Assembly: GCA_025201345.1 (NCBI GenBank)
Contig: JAIXMG010000004.1
Span: 1-64,000, forward strand
DNA from: Thamnidium elegans
Lineage: Eukaryota; Mucoromycota; Mucoromycetes; Mucorales; Mucoraceae
DNA length: 64,000 nucleotides
Direction: 5' to 3'
In this document: positions 1 to 10,340 of the stretch, piece by piece
Position numbering within the stretch: the first letter of the stretch is position 1
Layout: each line of letters opens with the position of its first letter
Notes under the pieces: model-generated
Told to the model about the DNA's origin: nothing
Database searches by the model: none
Seen by the model: only the letters and a program-made list of their open reading frames with translations
Program-made: the position numbers and the translations under genes

Positions 1-737
1 TTTTTCAAATCCAAACAAGAACGAAAACAACAGGACCCAAATGGGCGTACTTGATTTCACCATGGTATAAAAAGAAAGTGTGATATATACAAGAGATGCA
101 TTAGAGCAACAAATTTCAACTGCTGCTGCTATGCCACACGGTACCTTTTTTTTAAAAAAAAAATGTGTTAATAATATATATATAAAAACAGGAGAGATTC
201 ACACATTACAACTTTATAAAAATAATCATGTAAACTCATTTTATTTCCAGCTCTGTCTCTCCACCTGCTTCCGCCCAGGGACATCATCAGCACCGTGATG
301 ATCGAATGGATCGCTGCATGTATAGCGCTCACCAACAACGGAAAATTGAAATTAAACCGGTCTCTGCCCATCAAATTCTTATTGTACAAAGAAAGCGACG
401 TCGAAAAGAAGTACCATGTAAAAATATATGTCAGGTTCTGGAGTGATTTTTTATGTTTGTTGACATTGTAAGCCGCTACGTTCGATTGCGGGTTAGCGAT
501 TTGGATAGATATTGTGCCTGGAAGTAAAGGAGGCTGCGGCGATAGCGGTGAATGGAGCTCATGCACTCGAATAGGTAAAGAGCCTCGACGACCATGTTTC
601 TTTTTTTGAGTTACAGGTTGAGTAGAGATGGATTGCGTTCGGTTGTGTGGGTTCTTTTTTCGCGTGCTTATGGGTGGTGGTAATGTATTGTGCGTACCAA
701 ATGTTCGAACTGACGAAGGTTCAGCATCTATCGTCAT
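1..737 (-). CDS. TPT/SLC35-family transporter, 5' part, runs off window start
   Basis: The gene reads leftward from ATG at 737: exon 1 is 737-210, a 65-nt GT-AG intron is 209-145, and exon 2 runs 144-1 and leaves the window. The encoded start is about 100 hydrophilic residues, then a membrane segment with the motif SLYNKN, and after the splice VPCGIAAAVEI and LSFYTMVKSS. This block order (YNK-like motif, PCG-A-E/D, then TLSFYTMVKSS) is typical of triose-phosphate/nucleotide-sugar translocators of the SLC35C2 or yeast YMD8 group, which sit in Golgi or ER membranes. The splice phase (0/0) joins the two blocks without a gap, which supports the model. The substrate cannot be told from sequence. 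The start codon was chosen because the upstream in-frame DNA is homopolymer-rich. Only about 224 codons are visible. Confidence 0.82.
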
Positions 738-959
738 TTTTTTAAGTGGAAAAAAAAAAGAGGGGAAAAAAAAAAAGCAAGCTACTGTAGTTGATGTTGG
801 GTTACATGAATTAAACAACCGCTTATTTGATTTTTTTTTTTTGAAGTGTGCATAGCAATACAAAAAAGTGACTCTCGTTTAATCGCGAAACAAAAAAATA
901 AAAAAAGCTCTTTATATATATATATTTTTTTTTTTTGGTTTTTACTTTTTCTTTTAACC
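738..959. promoter_or_regulatory. shared divergent promoter between transporter and ELP5
   Basis: These 222 bases separate two start codons facing apart, so they must hold both promoters. They are dominated by T and A homopolymers, including T and A runs at 747-778, 832-842 and 921-936. No clear TATA box or known operator is visible. Confidence 0.5.
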
Positions 960-2079
960 ATGACTTCGCTTTGCTTGGACCAATTACTCAACAACAAAAA
1001 GACTTCTCCTTTTGTACTTGTCAATGACACCATTCGTTTATCAGCGTTCCCCATCCTTATCGACATTGGTAAACGAGCACTTGACCAAACCAAGAGTTTA
1101 ATTGTACTTTTAACCGAGACCTCACCAGCCTCATGGCTCCAACAATTTCCTCCTGCTCAACATGCCAACATTTACATTATTGATGCCTATACCGATCCTC
1201 ATGGTTGGGACCAACCTAGCACCCTGAACAAAAACATTGTCTCTATAACAGATATTAACAAAATGGAATTAATTTCGAGGGCTATTATTCAACAAGCAAC
1301 ACAAACGCCCAACTGCACCATCCTTATTGATTCTATTACACCACTTGCCATGATTTCACAATATCGTACATACCAACTTGTAAAGACACTAGAATCCTTG
1401 ACTACAGGTATAAAAAAAAAAGTACATTTATTTTATATACACATACTTAAAAAAAATAATTTTCAAATTAGACGCTGTTCGTTTAATTATTGGATTTCAT
1501 TCAGACATAAAGTTTATTTCCAAGACAGGCTTGAATATGCAAGACTCACTTGACCGTTTAGCCTCGGTTATCATCAAACTTGAATCATTAAAGGAGCGTA
1601 CATACCTTGAAACACAGGCTGCATTAACCGGGTTTACACCTCAAGACACGTTTTCGTACTTGACTGTGACATCCAACTGTATAGCTAAAGGCGGTATTGC
1701 ACATATTGAATGGCGCAAGAAGAGCGGCAAAGTAACTTATGAATCCAATGGATTTTTACTTGACGATGGTGGTTATTTGACCGTGGTACCTGCTACTCAA
1801 CTCACAGGTGTTGTTGTGCAAGAAGCCGTAGAATCTGTAGACGACAATGCTATGCAACTTGATCCTAAAATGGATCCTACTGCTAATTTATCTTTCAATT
1901 TGTCCTTGACAGATCAACAGAGACAACAAAAAGAAAACCTTGTATTACCTTACTTGAAAGCACAGCAATTAGAAGTCTCGATTGACGAGGAAAAGAAAAA
2001 TATGGGCTTAATTTATTACGATCCTGATGCTGCTGACGACTTTGATGATGAGGACCCTGATGATGATTTAGACATTTAA
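960..2079 (+). CDS. ELP5: Elongator complex protein 5 (Elp5)
   Basis: Two exons (960-1407 and 1472-2079, 64-nt intron, phase 1) give a 351-residue protein. The N-terminal two thirds looks like the RecA/KaiC-like fold of Elongator subunits, with alternating hydrophobic strands (for example CTILIDSITPLAM), and the C-terminus ends in the hallmark acidic tail of Elp5, with YYDPDAADDFDDEDPDDD just before the stop. Elp5 pairs with Elp4 and Elp6 in the hexameric ring that supports Elp3 in modifying wobble uridine of tRNAs (mcm5/ncm5). Across the splice, the reading frame passes smoothly from TTG into DAVRLIIGFHSD. Length fits fungal Elp5. It is divergent from the transporter upstream and followed after about 180 bp by a TBC gene in the same direction. 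Confidence 0.88.
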
Positions 2080-2255
2080 GTTGTATTTAGGAAATAAAAA
2101 TAAAATCCCATTTTGTACCATTAAAAGCAGTAAAAAAAAGAAAAAAAATGATCTGATAGTTCCCTAATATGTATTGTTTCCACCTTTTTTAAATATTTGT
2201 TTCCCTTTTTCTTTTTCTTTTTTTCTTTTTTTTTTTATTATAATATTTTAAGTAT

Positions 2256-2415
2256 ATGGAGTCAAAGCTGACGAAACATACTTCAACTAATCTAGAAGAA
2301 CTGGATGCAAAGATTGCGAGATTATTAAGAGATCCTTCAGAGGCCATTGTAAATGCTTCCATCAATGTAGATGCAATGACTTTACAACAGTTGAAAGAGT
2401 TTGCTGAAAACGGTA

Positions 2416-2448
<33 letters not shown>

Positions 2449-4619
2449 AGAAAAAGAAAAAGAAAAGAAAAGAAACCCCCTGTCTAATAAATAGTACATA
2501 TAGGTGGTTTGGGTGCTTGTGTTTCTAAAGCAGATGTCCTTGCCACAACGCCAGAAGAACTCATGTACTTGCAAGGTAAAAAAAAAAGGCACTTTTTCTT
2601 AAAATAAAAACAAATAACCAATAAAAACACTAGGTGAACGTATTATTGTATTAAAGCATATTGAAGACGATATTTATATGGGATACTGTGAAGGAGTAGT
2701 TGGACACTTTAACGCCGAGAGTGTCCACTTTGTCGAACTTGATCCGCGAGTATTAGAATCCCTCGACGCAGTAGTAGACTTTACCGATCATTCCCAATAC
2801 AGAAATTCTGCCAGTAGTTACGGCACTGATTTTATTGACAGACCGTATTCATCTAGTTCTGATCACAGACCACCACAAACCAATTGGATCAGTAAACCTA
2901 GTTTTGAGAGCATCAATACAACTTCTTCTATTTCAATCTCACATATGCAATCATCTCAATTATCATCAAACCGATCTTATAACTATTCAATAGAAGATAA
3001 TATAGGTTAGTTTGATTTTTTTTATTATTATTAATTATTAATTATACTTACATAAAGAAATAGATGAGCGTAGGACAATGAATGATCCGTATGACACTTC
3101 AGCTTTTAATATTGATTATTCTGATGAAGACGATATGGAACCTATTCAATATAAATCAAAGCCTTATAAGAGTACAACCAAACCAGTTCCTAAACCGCCA
3201 GCAAAAGCAGTCGTACCTGTTCACGATATAACCGATGGCATCACCACAGATGATGATTATTTAGACCATGAAGATGATTATAATATTCGACCTTCAGTAG
3301 AAAGTGGGTCTAAAGGTTCCGAAAACATGTCTGTTGACGAATACGGGTTTGTCATTAAACCTAACCCTAACAACCGATCTCGCGCACCAAGGTAAGATAT
3401 TATGACGTTATTTATATTTAAAGTTACACGAGCTAACAACTCCTGCTGTAGATCATTGTCAACCAAATCAATGAAAGAGTACCGAGAAAACGAGCTAAAA
3501 TGGTTATCTATTGTAAGTAAATTAGACGCAGGTAACGTTAAAAAAGACGCCAAGATGAAAAAGCTAGTACGTAGTGGTATACCTGCCTCAGTAAGAGCTC
3601 GTGTCTGGCAATTCTTGGCAGGTAGTAGCGACTACCGTAAACCAAACCAGTTTAAAATCTTGATGGATAAACCTGCTACTAAAATCTATGAGGTCATTGA
3701 ACGTGATATCGCTCGTTGTTACCCAGATCATACTCAGTTTATGGATAAGAATAGTCAAGGTCAACAAGATTTAAGGTGTGTCTTGAAAGCTTATTCACAA
3801 TATAATTCTCATTTGGAGTACTGTCAAGGTATGGGTCGTTTAGCTGGACTTATGTTAATGCAAATGACAGTAGAAGTAAGTACCGTACCAATATACATAT
3901 GTTTATTTATTTATACATGTTTTATCTTTAGGACACTTTCTGGTTATTAGTAGCTACTATTGATAGATATATGAATGGATACTTTACACCTACACTTTCT
4001 CAATTACGTATTGATGCATATATTATTGGACAACTATTAAAAGATCATAACCCAAAATTAGCTCAGCACTTGGAAAATAATGATGTCTTACCGATCATGT
4101 ATATCGCACAATGGTTTCTAACTGCATTTACCATGACATTACCATGGGATACAGTCTTGAGAGTATGGGATGCATTTTATTTTGAAGGCATTAAAGTATT
4201 TTACCGAGTGAGTCTTGCTATTATGGAAATCTGCAAAGGTAAGATTAAATCAAGCCAAGCAAAAAAAGAAAAAAAAATTAGGTACTAAGCATATAATAGA
4301 CTTTTTACTTTCATCATGCCCAACAAACTCTGAACTATTAGATTTTCTTTTACATATACCACACGAATACCTTCAACCCAACACATTATTAGAAACTGCA
4401 TTTCGAATCAACTTGTCTAAAACAGATATTAAACGATACGCCAAGAGAGCTGGTTCCGAAGACGCTACCACGTCTGGACTTCCGTTTGAACACGGTATTA
4501 AAAACTTACAAGTTGGTAATACCAATCATACTTTTTATGGTCATGGATTAAACTTTAAAGGGTTAGGTGGAAAAATATCAAGAAAGAATTCAAATGTCAA
4601 TTTAGAAAATTACAGATAA
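2256..4619 (+). CDS. TBC-domain Rab GTPase-activating protein
   Basis: Seven exons are supported: 2256-2412, 2504-2575, 2634-3005, 3064-3391, 3452-3875, 3932-4238, 4282-4619, giving 665 residues. Every junction has GT/AG and the phases agree. Residues 1-310 are low-complexity, Ser- and acid-rich. The TBC domain follows from about residue 330, beginning SGIPASVRARVWQFLAG. The arginine-finger motif IERDIAR (IxxDxxR, near residue 390) and the glutamine-finger motif YCQG (YxQ, near 433) are both present, so catalysis should be intact. The later part contains WDTVLRVWDAFYFEG, also typical of TBC. Such proteins stimulate GTP hydrolysis by Rab GTPases in vesicle traffic. The closest metazoan type may be the TBC1D10/EVI5-like group, but the Rab target cannot be inferred. 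The first intron contains a long A run at about 2418-2446. Confidence 0.88.
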
Positions 4620-4998
4620 CTAAAACTTTTTGTTACTAATAATAACCCTTTTTTCTTTTCGTTCGTACTACCTTAAAAAATTATAATTTTTACTTGGACA
4701 ATAAAATCCTCAGCCCGATATCATTTGTTATTTTATGATTTATTTGGAACAAAAGAAAACAAAAACAAAGCAAAAAAAAGAGGGCACTCTTTTTTTGTAT
4801 TGTTATTATGATTTTCTCTTTTAAAAAAAATGAATGAATTAAGACATTATTTAAGGGAATATGTATAAAGAAAAAAGGGGGGTTGGGGTTGGGGGCGGAA
4901 AAGAAGCGATCAGAAAAAAAATATAAAGAATGGAATGCTTGGGTAAATATTACTACAATAAAAAAAAAAAAAAAGTTATAAAGAAAATGGTTGTATAT
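4620..4998. other. convergent intergenic region with a G-rich tract
   Basis: This stretch lies between the 3' ends of the TBC gene and the small acylated-protein gene. It is A/T homopolymer-rich apart from one G-tract at 4877-4898 (runs of six, four and five G separated by TT). No coding potential was seen. Confidence 0.6.
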
Positions 4999-5374
4999 CT
5001 ATAGACCATCTTTTTCATTCTCGGCTTCAGTCACTGTGATATTTGGATGAACCTTTCTCGAATTACTGTTAGGAAAGCAAGAAGTCACCATTGGACATTT
5101 CGTTGGATAATAAGCAGCTTGAGGACGAGAGAGACCAGATAATTCAGATGGCTTGGTAGGTGTTTTTCTTTCCATTTTCGTCTCTTTATCGGGAAAAGTA
5201 CGAATCAAATGTGTGCCTTGTCCTGAAGGTACTCTGCGAGCAACACCGTTACTGTCTAATACAACTTCAATTGTACTGACCTATCAAAAAATATGTTAGT
5301 ATTTACTGCTTGCATAAAAAAACCTTTTTTTTTATATATCTTTTTACCTTGTCATGAGAAATACAGCAACCCAT
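4999..5374 (-). CDS. small protein with N-terminal Met-Gly-Cys-Cys (likely lipid-anchored)
   Basis: A nine-codon first exon (5374-5348, MGCCISHDK) joins through a 67-nt GT-AG intron in phase 0 to exon 2 (5280-4999), giving 102 residues. Without the tiny first exon no ATG would be available at the proper place, so it is easily missed. Gly2 followed by Cys3-Cys4 is the classic context for N-myristoylation plus S-palmitoylation, suggesting a peripheral membrane protein. Exon 2 has a hydrophobic strand (TIEVVLDSNGVARRVPSG) followed by a polar, Pro/Lys-rich disordered tail ending EAENEKDGL. I do not recognise the family. Its promoter lies in the long intergenic region to the right. The exon structure is well supported by phase and splice consensus; the function is inference only. 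Confidence 0.68.
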
Positions 5375-5824
5375 TATTATTTAATTAAAAAAGAAGAAGA
5401 ATGAATATATAGTGAGAAAAAGAGAAAAGAAACTCGATAATGAATGTGATGAGTGATTGCTTTTTTATATAGAAAATTATTGGCAGTCTTTTTTTTAGTG
5501 CTGGAATTAATTTGCATATGGATGATTCACCCGATTTTTTTTTATAGCTAAAATAAAGTTTTCTAAAATAAGATCAGTAAACAGAGCTAAAAAGAAATCG
5601 CCTTTTTAAGAAACGCGTGTAACAATTAAAAAAGCATTCATTCTATTTTTAAAAAATGCAACTTTCTGATTAACAGGCAGACGTCAGGTACGCCTTTAGT
5701 ATTATTGTGCCAGATCTTCTACGTAACGCAGTCTCTATCACAGTGTGGTTATAATAGCATTTCATTTGTAAAATACATTCATCGAATAATATTAGTAGCA
5801 CGGATGTTCATATACGGTTTTCTC

Positions 5825-5880
5825 TGCTAACTTCATCATTTCTTTTTCTACAATTTTACCAGTTGACTATTTCCATAATT
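5825..5880 (-). pseudogene. relic matching part of the 7668-9336 gene
   Basis: About 55 bases here (around ttcatcatttctttttctac and the following aattttacc..gttga) match, with a few differences, bases 8818-8873, which lie inside exon 2 of the neighbouring minus-strand gene (region encoding STGKIVEKEMMKLV). Surrounding sequence shows no continued match by eye. It looks like a decayed fragment of a second copy of that gene. Confidence 0.55.
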
Positions 5881-6198
5881 TTGATAGTTAAGTATTGGTG
5901 AGAACGGAAAGCAGTTGGAGAAGCAAAATCAGCCATAGATAAAGGAAGACAAAGCGAAAGAATTATGTAGACAAACAACTCACATAAGCTAAAGTTTACT
6001 TAACCAGAGAAACCCAAACTAGTAGAGACGCCAACCATGACAGCAAAGACCAATTTATTTACTTTATAATCTGAAAGTAGAAATAAAAAAACATGCAACT
6101 CTCTATAAAAAGACAGAAATGGTGTCAGTTAGTATACAACTATTGTATAATATTACAAAGCTCACAATATAATGAGTTTTTTTTTAAAGAACTTTTTG

Positions 6199-6243
<45 letters not shown>

Positions 6244-6770
6244 TTTTATCGTATTTTTTAATGATTCTCATAGTAACTCCCCAATTTTAAATAAAAAGAT
6301 TTTTATCTGACATATATCAAAACTTGGTAATAAAGGAGCACTTTATCGATTAGGCCTCTTTTATTAAATAAACTTCTTGTTTTTGATTTAATAGAAATGA
6401 TCGCAGTCATAGGAAATATTAGACTACGTTAAGAATATAATGCCCTATAGAATAGTCTATAGAAAAAAGGACAGATATAATCATACTACAGCTTAAGTTG
6501 GTAAGAGTACAGAAGATTGGGTTGAACTGAAGTTACGAAATTGAGACGTAATCATATATTATCTACACGTGATTTTTAGACTTGAATAATTTCTTACTGA
6601 GAAGATCAATACGAATGACAGTAAGGTCATTCCTATGAATAATTATTAGTTATGCGGTAGCTTATTTTAAAAAATAAAAAATATTTCCCAATATGCCTTC
6701 AAAAATTAAAAAAGGGTTTGCAAGCCATTGATATGAGGCAAAAAAAAGTCTAGACCTAACAACTGGAATC

Positions 6771-7113
6771 CATCGCTTGGATAATTTCGAGACTGCATTT
6801 AGTAGAGGGACAAGAGGTCGAAGTCCAATTGTACTTTGGGAGAGATTACAAGTAAGAAAGAAAGACAAAAAAAAAAGAGGGGGGGGGGATAATATAGAAA
6901 ACCCTAACTACTTAGAAACTCAAGCCATCGCTTGGATGATTTCGAGACTGTAACCAGAGGTCGAAGTCCAATTGTGCTTTGGGAGAGATTGCCAATAAGT
7001 AATCAAGAGTACTTAACAGCTCAGGCCATCGCTTGGATAATTTCGAGACTGCACTCCATAGAGATACAGAGGTCGAAGTTCAACTTTGCTTTGGGAGAGA
7101 TTGCAAGTAAGAA
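6771..7113. repeat. three imperfect direct repeats, about 75-90 bp each
   Basis: Three copies start at about 6771, 6927 and 7028. Each begins catcgcttggatratttcga, continues gactg, then a variable stretch, then gaggtcgaagt, and ends ctttgggagagatt. Copies differ by point changes and short gaps in the middle. No coding frame is shared by all three, so this is a local sequence repeat and not an evident protein repeat. Its origin is unknown. Confidence 0.8.
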
Positions 7114-7667
7114 ATGAGTGAAAAAAAGGAATTCTTGGCGCACCTTTGAAATCTCTATTTCTCCTTCCATCAGGGCAGTCACTTTTAGGAGTCAGTGATT
7201 CAAGGCGTTAAAAATATTACCTCAAAGAAAGAAAACATTAGACATCCGTATTAACATCCTTCCAGACAAAGAAGATAAAGTAAACATTGCCGGTAAAAAT
7301 CTCAGCCACCACCCTATCAATAGTAATTCTCGTTTATATCAGGTTTCTAACGTAAAATTAGCCTGAGTCTTATTGCTGCGTACGTTCAAGATACAATATA
7401 CCATTATAAATGTAATAAAAATTTGTAGCAACTGCAGCAATTGCATCTTGTGGGTTTATTTTAGCAATATGACTCATATTTAATAAAGTAAGTGTGATCT
7501 ACTTGAAGATAAAGAGAATATGTTTATTATAAATTTAAAATGCATAAATAATTTGCGTGACATAGTCTAACAAAAAAAACACATTTTGAAAATCCTTCTT
7601 TCATTGGACAAACGAATATTGTTACATAAAAACGACAATATTAATACATACAGCGAAACAATATAAA

Positions 7668-9336
7668 TTAGTTGTGTTTCTTGCTGTAAAAAGTGGGGGG
7701 GAGGTCATCGTGTTTTTTCTGCTTGAACCCAATAGAAACATGAGGGGCTGGAGAAGTTAGATGAGCGACAGTTTCTTCAAGGATTTTTCTTGAGAGCCAA
7801 GTAATTTCTAAACAATTACGAATATCCTTCACGAACATACTGAACATATTTGGATACTTAAAAGTTTCCGTTCTTTCTACGCGGAATACATAGCTTTCAG
7901 GAAGATCCATAGTCATCATTTGTATTTCTAGCCCTAGTTATAGTAGCACATATATCAAATTAAATACTATAATCATCTTTAACTATCTATACTTTCTCAT
8001 TCACTTACCGGAAGTAATTAAAGCAATAGTTTTGATATCATGCTTCTTGTGTGGTGCTACCTTTAATAACTGCAATAACATATCTTTCATAGATTTGGGA
8101 GATTTTTTCATTGAGTCAAGAAATAATTTGGTGCTATGGTCATCATCAATTTTTGATCCCTCAACGATACCAAGCTCGTAATCACCGAAGGTTATCAATT
8201 GATCTGGTCGCTTCGAAGTTACTTTTCTTTCTATTGACTCAATGCTCGATAACTTCCTCTTCCTGTTTATTTGCGTGTTGGTAGCTTTGCTGTATTTTTT
8301 CCTATAACAGTCGTAGGTAAGAAAATAATACTTTTTTTTTAAAAAAAAAACATACTCCCTGATCTTTAGTTCACCTTTATCAAAAGCTAGCAAAATCAAT
8401 CTCCATACCCGGCTTAATAGATCTCTTTCCGTAAAATCATCGCCTTTAAAAAACTCACTCATGAAAAGCTCGATGCCTTCCAAGAAGCACTTTTTTGCCC
8501 AATGGCAAACATAATCACGAACTGGATGATAATATACGTCGGAAATGGATTTATATAAATCGTCGATGTCCTACAGAAAGGTAAATAAGTATTTTCCAAT
8601 TATCTTAATACTTGCCACTTATTAAGATCAATATTTAAGATAACTTACACCTTGGTTAATACTGTCAAAAAACTCGACCAGTTCTTTCGGAAGTTCAGGA
8701 ACCTTTTTGCACTTGTGAGTACGTATTTCGGTTAACTCTTCCTCACTAAAGTATTCATTCCAGTTATCATCTTCAGGGTCAAAGATAAAAGAGTGGGACG
8801 GATGCTCATAGATGGCTTCCTTTACTAATTTCATCATTTCTTTTTCTACAATTTTACCCGTTGATAACTTCCATAGCTTAGATTCATCTAATTGCTTATA
8901 CGTATCCAAAACTTCTTCTTTTTCTTTATTAGTTATCAGTTCGCTTTCGTTCAATTGCGAACTACTTTCTGATGATTTGGAATGGGGATTGGTAGGTCTG
9001 CTACTTCTTGATCTGCGGGTATTATTATTCGAAGATAAAATCTTTTCTTCGACAAGAGACCAGTTGTCATTTTTGTCATCAACATTAATATTTAAGTTTT
9101 TGGAAATAGTGATAAAAAGGCTCTTCCACACACGTTTTAGTTTCTTTAAATCGGCCTCAGATTTACTTTCAATGATTACGGCATCTAACATCGCAATTGT
9201 AAAATCAGACCAAACAACTGTGTTGTTCTCATTAACAATATCTTTTAAAACGCGCTTAGCCTCTAAGTATACAGTGAGTTTCGTTATTTCTAAAAGGATA
9301 CAAAAGCATTAAATTACCTTCACTATCATTAGACAT
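7668..9336 (-). CDS. uncharacterised protein with PD-(D/E)XK-like motif
   Basis: Five exons on the minus strand: 9336-9318, 9289-8649, 8570-8356, 8301-8009 and 7933-7668. All are joined by GT-AG introns in agreeing phase, giving 477 residues. The first exon encodes only MSNDSE plus one base. Residues 70-120 are Ser/Asn/Arg-rich and charged. Around residues 325-345 the sequence KRPDQLITFGDYELGIVEGS followed by K resembles the PD...(D/E)xK core of restriction-nuclease-fold proteins, here with an ELGxxEgsK variant. The end has LPESYVFRVERTETFKYP. I recall similar motif arrangements in expanded Mucoromycota families without known function, but cannot verify this here. A relic of a second copy lies at 5825-5880. 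The gene sits alone in a repeat-rich area, consistent with accessory DNA. A nuclease function is only a suggestion. Confidence 0.72.
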
Positions 9337-9765
9337 AGTTTTTGTTCACATTCTAAAGAGTTTCAAAATCCTTTTTTTCCCACTTGTGATTTTTTTCATT
9401 GTCCAAAAAAGTAATTCCTGTACTCCTGCAAACGTCATTTTTAAAACAGTGCATTACACAGTAAAGAAATATTGTTTTTGTTGCCAAAATTTCAATAACC
9501 GGTATAATTTTGATGAATCGAAATTTTTTTTAAAAGCTCTTCACTTATTTTAATTACAACTGTATGATCAGTCTATAATCAGACATGTTGTTATGATCAA
9601 TCCGTATAAATTGTGCTCAACCATAAAAGGGTTATGTATCGTATATGAACCCATTTAGCTTATAATTATACATTTTCATTTATTTCTAAAGTCTATAAAA
9701 AAGCTCTTAATTTCCATCAATAAACAACAACCTTTTTCTGTCTGATAAAAACTTTCTGTTCTTTT

Positions 9766-10340
9766 TTATTTCTCTTTTATTTTTTGATATTTATCGTTAA
9801 ATATCACATTGTATCTAATTTCTCTGAGAAAATTTATCATAATTATTAATTTGAGTGGTTTTCTTGGCCAGAAGAATATTTGCTTTTTTGGTATCATTAG
9901 TGGGATGGAAGTGATATGTCGAAGGGCCAAGTTCCTGTTCATAACACCTTGAATAGTTTGCGAATACGCATTATCAGCAGAGTGAAGTTGGTATGCTCTA
10001 CAAATTTCTTCAGATGTTGTTCGGGTCTTTTTTACCACTACCAATTCATCTGTGTCAATATTTGCTATTGGGGATGTCATCATTGGTGGTGCAGAAGAAT
10101 CATAACTTTCTTGGATATTTGGAAAATGCTCATTATGAACATGACATTTCAGAATATCGAGATCGTCAAACCAATCTCTACAGCTAGGATATCCGTACTT
10201 ATCAATAACGATGATATTTTTCTTCGTGTATTGTTTAAGATCGGACGACTTAATTATTACAGTACTAAAAAAAAATCAGTAAAAACAAAACGACAAATGG
10301 TCATTTATAGGCATACCTATCCTCAACTCGTCTTCCAGAC
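9766..10340 (-). pseudogene. decayed minus-strand coding remnant
   Basis: Reading leftward from about 10265, a good open frame encodes TVIIKSSDLKQYTKKNIIVI, then a segment with DWFDDLDILKCHVHNEHFP, then a Met-rich stretch and KKTRTTSEEICRAYQLH. An upstream exon ending near 10315 could join in phase (encoding FLQSGRRVEDS), but no convincing start codon is found farther upstream. Near 9882 the better-looking continuation (NILLAKKTTQINN) lies in another frame reached across an A run, so a one-base frameshift is likely. The family is not recognised. I read it as a remnant of a real gene; an alternative is a functional gene with unrecognised exons. Confidence 0.4.

Larger units (their letters stand above)
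5375..7667. other. long gene-poor region with relics and repeats
   Basis: This stretch of about 2.3 kb has no credible intact gene. It holds a coding relic at 5825-5880, a pure A run at about 6199-6240, and a threefold direct repeat at 6771-7113 (all listed separately). Short open frames here do not show coding character. Confidence 0.6.

Noticed and set aside
168..737. The long minus-strand open frame read as one exon to its stop at 168
   Set aside because: The last part (past 210) is intron: a GTAATG donor at 209 and AG at 145 join in phase to a conserved transporter block, so the open frame beyond the donor is not coding.
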